Origin: Larix sibirica
Lineage: Eukaryota > Streptophyta > Pinopsida > Pinales > Pinaceae
Assembly: GCA_004151065.3 (NCBI GenBank)
Contig: NWUY0300009038.1
Span: 5,301 to 25,559, forward strand
Length of the DNA: 20,259 nucleotides
Direction of reading: 5' to 3'
Below are positions 18,201 through 20,259 of the stretch, piece by piece. The notes under the pieces are model-generated. The model ran no database searches, had not been told where the DNA came from, and was given only the letters and a program-made list of their open reading frames with translations. A program made the translations under genes and the position numbers. Within the stretch, counting starts at the first letter, position 1. Each line of letters begins with the position of its first letter.

Positions 18201-19490
18201 ACACAATATTCATACAACGACTGACATCTTTGATTGGGACCTGGAATATAATGTGTGGAAAGAGTGGAAATTGGTTAACCTCCCAACTTATCTGCAAAGC
18301 AGATGGGATCTTCTTTGCTCTCTTTTAGCTATGAAAGGTCCCATCCAAAAATAAATGTTGGATTCAAGAGGATGGGGCAGTAAATGTTCTAACTATTCCA
18401 CAAAGGAAGGATACAAAGTTCTCATTAAGGAAAAGTAAACCCTCCCTCGGTTAGCTATCTAGAGTGAAATCAATAAAAGTGAAGCCCTTCCCAAGATAAA
18501 ATTATTTGGGTGGTTGTATGCCCATAAGAAGCTCCTCATTGCTGAAAACTTAAGGAAAAGGGGAATTGTTGACCCATCTAGATGTCACATGTGCACGAAT
18601 TTATAAGAAACTTCTCAACACTTGTTCATGGAATGTAGCTTCACTCTATCATCCTAGCTCTATATTTTGGCAAATCTTAAAATTCAAGCTGAAATCCCTA
18701 AAAGTTGGCAAGGAATGTTCTTCACTTGGCATAAATATTTTCCCAAATATTTTAAAAATAAACCATTAATCAAAAGGATTTGGAAATTGGTCCCATACTA
18801 CACCTACTGGAAAGTATGGCTTACTCAAAATAAAGGAATTTTTGACAATGAATTGGCAACACCAAGGGGAGTTCCCGTTAAGGCTTGGGGGCTGCTTTGT
18901 GAAACCATTTGTGCCAAAGGCCTAGGAGACCACAACATTTCATTTAAGGAAATAGAGGAAAGAGATTAGATAAAGGAATTTCTCCAAAATCCATCAATGA
19001 GGATTGTGAAGATAAATAACAAATCATTAGACTGTTCTAAATGGAAGTTGAGGATCTCTAAAAGAAAATTGTGCCCATGGATGGAAAGGAGGCAACAATA
19101 TACATTTTTTTTAATGGAGCTTCAAGAGGTGAACCAGGGGAGGCCGGTGCGTGGGGGGAGAGGGGTTCTTTTTTACCCTGAGAGAAACATTATACTTTTC
19201 TATGCTTGGGGTATATGAACCACTTCAAATAACCAAGCTAAGGTTCTCGTGCTCTGGAAAGGACTCTAAAAAGAAAGAGAAAAAGGAATCAAAACTCTTA
19301 CTGTTATAGGGGATTCCATGGTTATAATGAAGTACTTAGAAAGAAATGAACTACACGTGACACTCATCTCAAAAGAAGCATGATTATAATTCATAACATC
19401 GCTCGCTCCTTCCATCAGTGCACAATTTCCATGTTCCAAGAGACCTAAATAACCTACTTGACAATCAAGCCAAGGCTAGAAGATAAAAGA
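15277..19490 (+). pseudogene. LINE C ORF2: endonuclease, reverse transcriptase, zf-RVT-like, RNase H
   Basis: MKLVSWNYKGLGN, IQETKI, VGDFNLFLS, RIDRF and FDHRT mark the endonuclease (15277-16000). LWLKEGDTNTPIFHKQ (about 16330) and GLDGFSIAFYRA (about 16650) lead into RT: TRFKPIYLCNSSYKI, QGGFIQGRQIVDNI. Motif A reads VKVGMSNVFNRV, with Gly for the catalytic Asp (17037-17039), and motif C reads FVDG instead of FADD (17350-17361). IWQGGKGTRNKIYLVNW (17790s), a zf-RVT-like stretch (CHMCTN, QHLFMEC, 18580-18640) and RNase H follow. RNase H starts FNGAS (Asn for Asp, 19113-19115) and has NNQAKV (Lys for Glu, 19240-19242), but keeps IGDS. There are many stops and frameshifts. Confidence 0.85.
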
Positions 19491-19548
19491 AGCAAGGGAA
19501 ATATTTATACCTAAATAGCCTACCTGACCATCAAACCAAGGCTAGAAG
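19443..19548 (+). repeat. Duplicated RNase H tail, 40-bp units at 66-bp period
   Basis: Positions 19443-19482 and 19509-19548 share 36 of 40 bases (both start ACCTAAATA and end AGGCTAGAAG). The unit encodes LNNLLDNQAKAR, which resembles the last helix of the LINE RNase H, so the end of LINE C ORF2 was duplicated once. Confidence 0.8.
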
Positions 19549-19550
19549 CA

Positions 19551-20259
19551 AAATGAATATTTAGAAATCTAGGGGGCCATAATTTACAACTTCATCCCCT
19601 AATTTTGGTCATTAATTCCTCTTCATCACTCCAATCTTTAATATGAGTTGCAATCAATAGCCTTGGGATGCGCGGGATTACACCCACGCGCCCCATCCTT
19701 CACATTCCTCTTTCATTATCATTTGTGTTATAGGGAGGGTTAAATCATCCCGCCCTGTGCATGTGGTTCTTCGCTCTCAACTCTTGGGTTTGTTATATGG
19801 TGGTTTCAGCTCATGGTTTTTTGCTCTTGCCACCCTAGTCTTGGCCTTCTGCTGTTGACTCCTCAACTTGAGAAAAACTCTCATTCGTGGTATCAAGTTC
19901 GTGGAAGGGGTCAAGAAAGTTCATCTCCAGGTCACATTTGTCACAATTCCAGAGTCCTACTGCTTTTGTGACTCCAGGATCCAATCACGAAATGGCTCCC
20001 ATCTCTGTTTCAATTTCTTTTTCCTTGTATTTCCTTGTTGTTCTCCATTTCTTGATATGGTTATTATTGCACTCTTTCGGGTTTCCTGTCACTGCTTTCC
20101 TAAGATTTGTTATGGTATCTTCCTTTGAACCCTAGTATGGTGTTCAATACTTCTAGCCTTATTAGTTTTCTAGGTTTATGGTCTTTTGGGACCTCGCTTT
20201 CAATTTGGGATAGCATTATTCTGTCCTATACTTCAAACCATAGTAGCATAATTCGAGTA
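19551..20259. other. Unassigned DNA, possible LTR remnant
   Basis: No protein family is recognisable. Two overlapping open frames (19868-20128 and 19887-20135) are hydrophobic and of low complexity, without family motifs, and I do not call them genes. A TGGTATCAAG at 19888-19897 on plus resembles an initiator-Met primer-binding site (first eight bases match) and is preceded by CA at 19882-19883, so an LTR ending there is conceivable. A CpG-rich inverted repeat (GCGCG...CGCGC, 19670-19691) lies upstream. Evidence for an LTR element is weak. Confidence 0.35.

Larger units (their letters stand above)
13978..19550 (+). mobile_element. L1-type plant LINE C, old and heavily decayed
   Basis: The plus strand carries the same domain order as LINE B: ORF1 (DUF4283-like, damaged CCHC, polar tail), TAATG junction, ORF2 endonuclease, RT, zf-RVT-like region and RNase H. 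Its protein sequence is clearly related to LINE B but much more diverged, and it has far more stops and indels. The 3' end is unclear: RNase H homology fades at about 19480-19550 and no A tail or target duplication was found. It lies head-to-head with LINE B. Confidence 0.8.

Noticed and set aside
19868-20135. Two overlapping hydrophobic frames as a small membrane protein gene
   Set aside because: T-rich composition explains the hydrophobicity; there is no recognisable domain and one frame starts on a non-ATG codon.

Overview
The window looks like non-genic nuclear DNA of a seed plant. It is a pile of old, nested retrotransposons with no intact cellular gene, no tRNA or rRNA gene, no CRISPR array and nothing bacterial. 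The plant assignment rests on a chromovirus-like Ty3/gypsy gag-pol primed by initiator-Met tRNA and on L1-like LINEs that carry a plant-type ORF1 (DUF4283-like region plus CCHC knuckle) and a C-terminal RNase H in ORF2. A large-genome gymnosperm would fit, but I cannot prove that by eye.

Layout. (1) 1-1228: AT-rich DNA with an initiator-Met primer-binding-like site (639-649) next to a candidate LTR (652-1228). It appears to cut into the integrase of the next element. (2) 1229-about 5680, minus strand: a decayed Ty3/gypsy element, read right to left as LTR, PBS, gag, CCHC knuckle, protease, RT, RNase H and truncated integrase zinc domain. (3) 5694-13107, minus strand: L1-type LINE material. 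Part A (5694-7715) is an ORF2 3' end with 3' UTR and A tail. Part B (7718-13107) is a 5' UTR, complete ORF1 and nearly complete ORF2. The two are joined at a 2-base NN gap and share about 1.7 kb of diverged duplicate sequence. A target-site-duplication-like repeat flanks the whole block. (4) 13121-13977: AT-rich spacer with an (AC)8 microsatellite. (5) 13978-about 19550, plus strand: a third, older LINE (C), head-to-head with B, with decayed ORF1 and ORF2. (6) 19550-20259: no recognisable gene, with a weak primer-binding-like site.

All elements look dead. Stops and frameshifts are spread throughout, and catalytic residues are lost in the gypsy protease and RT, in the LINE A RNase H, and in the LINE C RT and RNase H. 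Where LINE A and B can be compared directly, all seven private stop codons are C-to-T or G-to-A changes of Trp, Gln or Arg codons, as expected for a long-methylated repeat.

The most interesting signal is the ORF1/ORF2 junction. In both LINE B and the far more diverged LINE C, the ORF1 stop overlaps the ORF2 start as AAATAATG. Such a UAAUG arrangement is known to support termination-reinitiation of ORF2 in the silkworm element SART1, so this plant LINE lineage may use the same strategy. I found no wholly novel system; the remaining points of note are structural (assembly gap and duplication, nesting, target duplications).
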